Positions 6,534 to 7,429 of a DNA stretch of 7,429 nucleotides are shown here, one piece after another. Below the pieces are notes generated by a model. It was not told the DNA's origin. It made no database searches and saw only the letters and a program-made list of their open reading frames with translations. Source of the stretch: CAZIOH01 sp964540815 (lineage in GTDB: Bacteria; Myxococcota_A; Polyangia; Fen-1088); the NCBI GenBank assembly GCA_964540815.1, contig CAZIOH010000161.1:1-7429 (forward strand), written 5' to 3'. The stretch's first letter is position 1; every line of letters begins with the position of its first letter. The translations under genes and the position numbers were made by a program.

Positions 6534-6581
6534 ATCCGATTCGACCGGCGAGCCGGTATCCGATTCGACCGGCGAGCCGGT
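6534..6581. repeat. Two perfect tandem copies of a 24-bp unit with an internal palindrome
   Basis: Positions 6534-6557 and 6558-6581 are identical over all 24 bases, head to tail, with no mismatch. Each unit contains the palindromic core accggcgagccggt (six-base arms around two central bases, or five-base arms around a four-base loop). The array starts 9 bases beyond the stop codon of the right-hand asnB-type gene and lies wholly between genes. It could be a recent replication-slippage duplication, a small intergenic repeat family, or a structured 3' end of the transcript. Confidence 0.9.
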
Positions 6582-6590
6582 CCTGCGCGG

Positions 6591-7429
6591 TCACGTGTTC
6601 TGCTCGGCCCAGGTCTCGAGCATCGCGAGCGCGAACAGCTGTCGCCCGAGATCGGCGCCCTCCTGGTGGCGCCGAAGGGTGTCGCCGATGGCCCGGGCCG
6701 AGAAGCCGAGGCCCCGAACCAGGGCCCCCGACCGCATGCGCTCGCGCAGCGTCGCGGTCCCGGGATCGCGAAACCACCGGTTCACCGGCAGCTCGAAGCC
6801 GCGCTTGCCCTGGCGGGTGATGGCACGCGGGAGCCGATCCGACAGCAGGGTCCGCAGGAGCGGCTTGTTCCCGCGCAGCCCGATCTTGGCCCGGATGGGC
6901 AGGCCGATTCCAAACTCGACCAGACGGCGATCGAGCAGGGGGACCCGGACCTCGAGGCTGTGGGCCATCGACAGCTTGTCGGCCTTCACGAGCAGGTTGT
7001 CGAGCAGCATGGTGTGGATGTCGACGTACTGCATGCACTGGACGACGTCGAGCCCCTGGCGGCGCGCTCGTCCGTAGATGCGTTCGACCTGCTCGACGAG
7101 GGTGTGATCGCGGCGCCCGGTGAGCGCCTCCCGCTCGGAGCGCGAGAAGACCTCGAACCACGAGAGGTACCGCTCCACCTCCGGCAGCCCGAAGCTGTGC
7201 GCGAACTTGCCCGCCCGGCGCGCGAGGTTGGCGAGGCCATGGGCCCGCGCGGGGGCCTCGGGCAACAGCCGTCCGAGCGCTCCGGACCAGGACGGACCGC
7301 CGCCGTCGCCGCCTCCTCTTCCTCCGAAGCTCGACGCCGCCAGGGAGGCCGCCGCCGCCGCATATCCCCAGAAATAACGGGTGTAGCCGCCGAGGGCCTC
7401 GTCGCCCCCCTCGCCCGAGAGGGCGACCT
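6591..7429 (-). CDS. asnB: Asparagine-synthase-type amidotransferase, C-terminal part (cut by right edge)
   Basis: The C-terminal 278 residues of an asparagine-synthase-domain protein. It begins at VALSGEGGDEALGGY, the conserved acidic loop (usually SGEGGDELFGGY) at the adenylation site. Further family blocks are DIHTMLLDNLLVKADKLSMAHSLEVRVPLLD, covering the helix before the product-binding loop, then KPLLRTLLSDRLPRAITRQGKRGFELPVNRWF, and a short helical end with a TGA stop. The ATP P-loop and the glutaminase domain lie beyond the right edge. The frame is open to the window end, so an apparent start at 7265 (a TTG) is internal. After the acidic loop comes an Ala- and Gly-rich stretch (encoded near 7285-7361) that is not part of the usual fold. 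As the first gene of the visible series it may head the operon or belong to a preceding one. Its likely job is glutamine-dependent amidation of a carboxylate; the substrate is unknown. The conserved acidic residues suggest an active enzyme. Confidence 0.92.
   Translation of the reverse strand, partial: VALSGEGGDEALGGYTRYFWGYAAAAASLAASSFGGRGGGDGGGPSWSGALGRLLPEAPARAHGLANLARRAGKFAHSFGLPEVERYLSWFEVFSRSEREALTGRRDHTLVEQVERIYGRARRQGLDVVQCMQYVDIHTMLLDNLLVKADKLSMAHSLEVRVPLLDRRLVEFGIGLPIRAKIGLRGNKPLLRTLLSDRLPRAITRQGKRGFELPVNRWFRDPGTATLRERMRSGALVRGLGFSARAIGDTLRRHQEGADLGRQLFALAMLETWAEQNT

Larger units (their letters stand above)
6493..6590 (-). other. 98-base structured gap between the asnB-type gene and the GT4 gene
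   Basis: The gap holds three consecutive small hairpins: one in each of two 24-bp repeat units (6534-6581), and a third at 6514-6526 (GGCCG, three-base loop, CGGCC). None is followed by a run of T on the transcribed strand, so they do not form standard intrinsic terminators. Roles as an mRNA-stability or processing element, or as a weak attenuator, are open. No promoter with two convincing boxes was found. Confidence 0.55.

Noticed and set aside
3051..6535. N-terminal extensions of gmd (open to 6535) and of the second GT4 gene (open to 5927)
   Set aside because: The extra residues overlap upstream genes in another frame and are Arg/Pro/Ala-rich nonsense; the family folds start at the GTG at 5308 and the ATG at 4322.
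6534..6581. CRISPR array or phage attachment site at the tandem repeat
   Set aside because: The two units abut with no spacer, there are only two, and no cas, integrase or tRNA gene is near.
5491..7077. Plus-strand open frame of 528 codons, and similar long plus-strand frames at 1967-3151, 3171-4514 and 4367-5215
   Set aside because: All are antisense shadows of well-recognised minus-strand enzymes, with low-complexity composition and no domain signature.
6591..7265. A separate 224-residue gene starting at a TTG at 7265
   Set aside because: The same frame continues without a stop to the window end and carries the SGEGGDE motif, so this is the end of a longer gene.
1..7429. One asparagine synthase gene split by inserted DNA
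   Set aside because: In transcription order the C-terminal half comes first and the N-terminal half last, and each has its own proper end (stop at 6591, Met-Cys start at 824), so these are two genes.

Overview
The window is a very GC-rich (about 70% by eye) piece of a bacterial surface-polysaccharide or glycoconjugate locus. Seven protein-coding genes were found, all on the minus strand, so transcription runs from right to left. They cover almost the whole window. The largest gap between genes is 125 bases, and I see no tRNA, rRNA, CRISPR array, insertion sequence or phage gene. The high GC, dense gene packing and general absence of Shine-Dalgarno sequences fit a GC-rich Gram-negative-like bacterium (for example Myxococcota or an uncultured lineage), but nothing here fixes the taxon and this is a weak inference.

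In the order of transcription: (1) the C-terminal half of an asparagine-synthase-type amidotransferase, entering from the right edge; (2) after a 98-base gap holding a 24-bp tandem repeat and three small hairpins, a family-4 glycosyltransferase with an intact EX7E motif; (3) a short GDP-mannose 4,6-dehydratase, whose GTG start overlaps the preceding stop; (4) a second, WcaI/WbuB-like, family-4 glycosyltransferase; (5) a UDP-glucuronate decarboxylase (UDP-xylose synthase); (6) a membrane-anchored family-2 glycosyltransferase of the polyprenyl-phosphate (DPM1/ArnC/GtrB) type; (7) the N-terminal half of a second asparagine-synthase-type amidotransferase, leaving at the left edge just where its ATP-binding loop would begin.

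Together the genes supply two activated sugars, GDP-4-keto-6-deoxymannose (precursor of GDP-rhamnose, GDP-fucose or GDP-perosamine) and UDP-xylose. They also supply cytoplasmic transferases that could build an oligosaccharide, a GT2 that could charge a polyprenyl phosphate with one sugar, and two glutamine-dependent amidotransferases that in such loci probably amidate a sugar acid or another carboxylate rather than make free asparagine. No reductase or aminotransferase to finish the 6-deoxyhexose, no flippase, polymerase or chain-length regulator lies inside the window, so the final structure cannot be deduced.

The families are all known. The points worth a second look are the structured tandem repeat, the paired amidotransferases bracketing the cluster, the uxs-GT2 pairing, the divergent short GMD, and -10-like hexamers lying almost against SD-less start codons.
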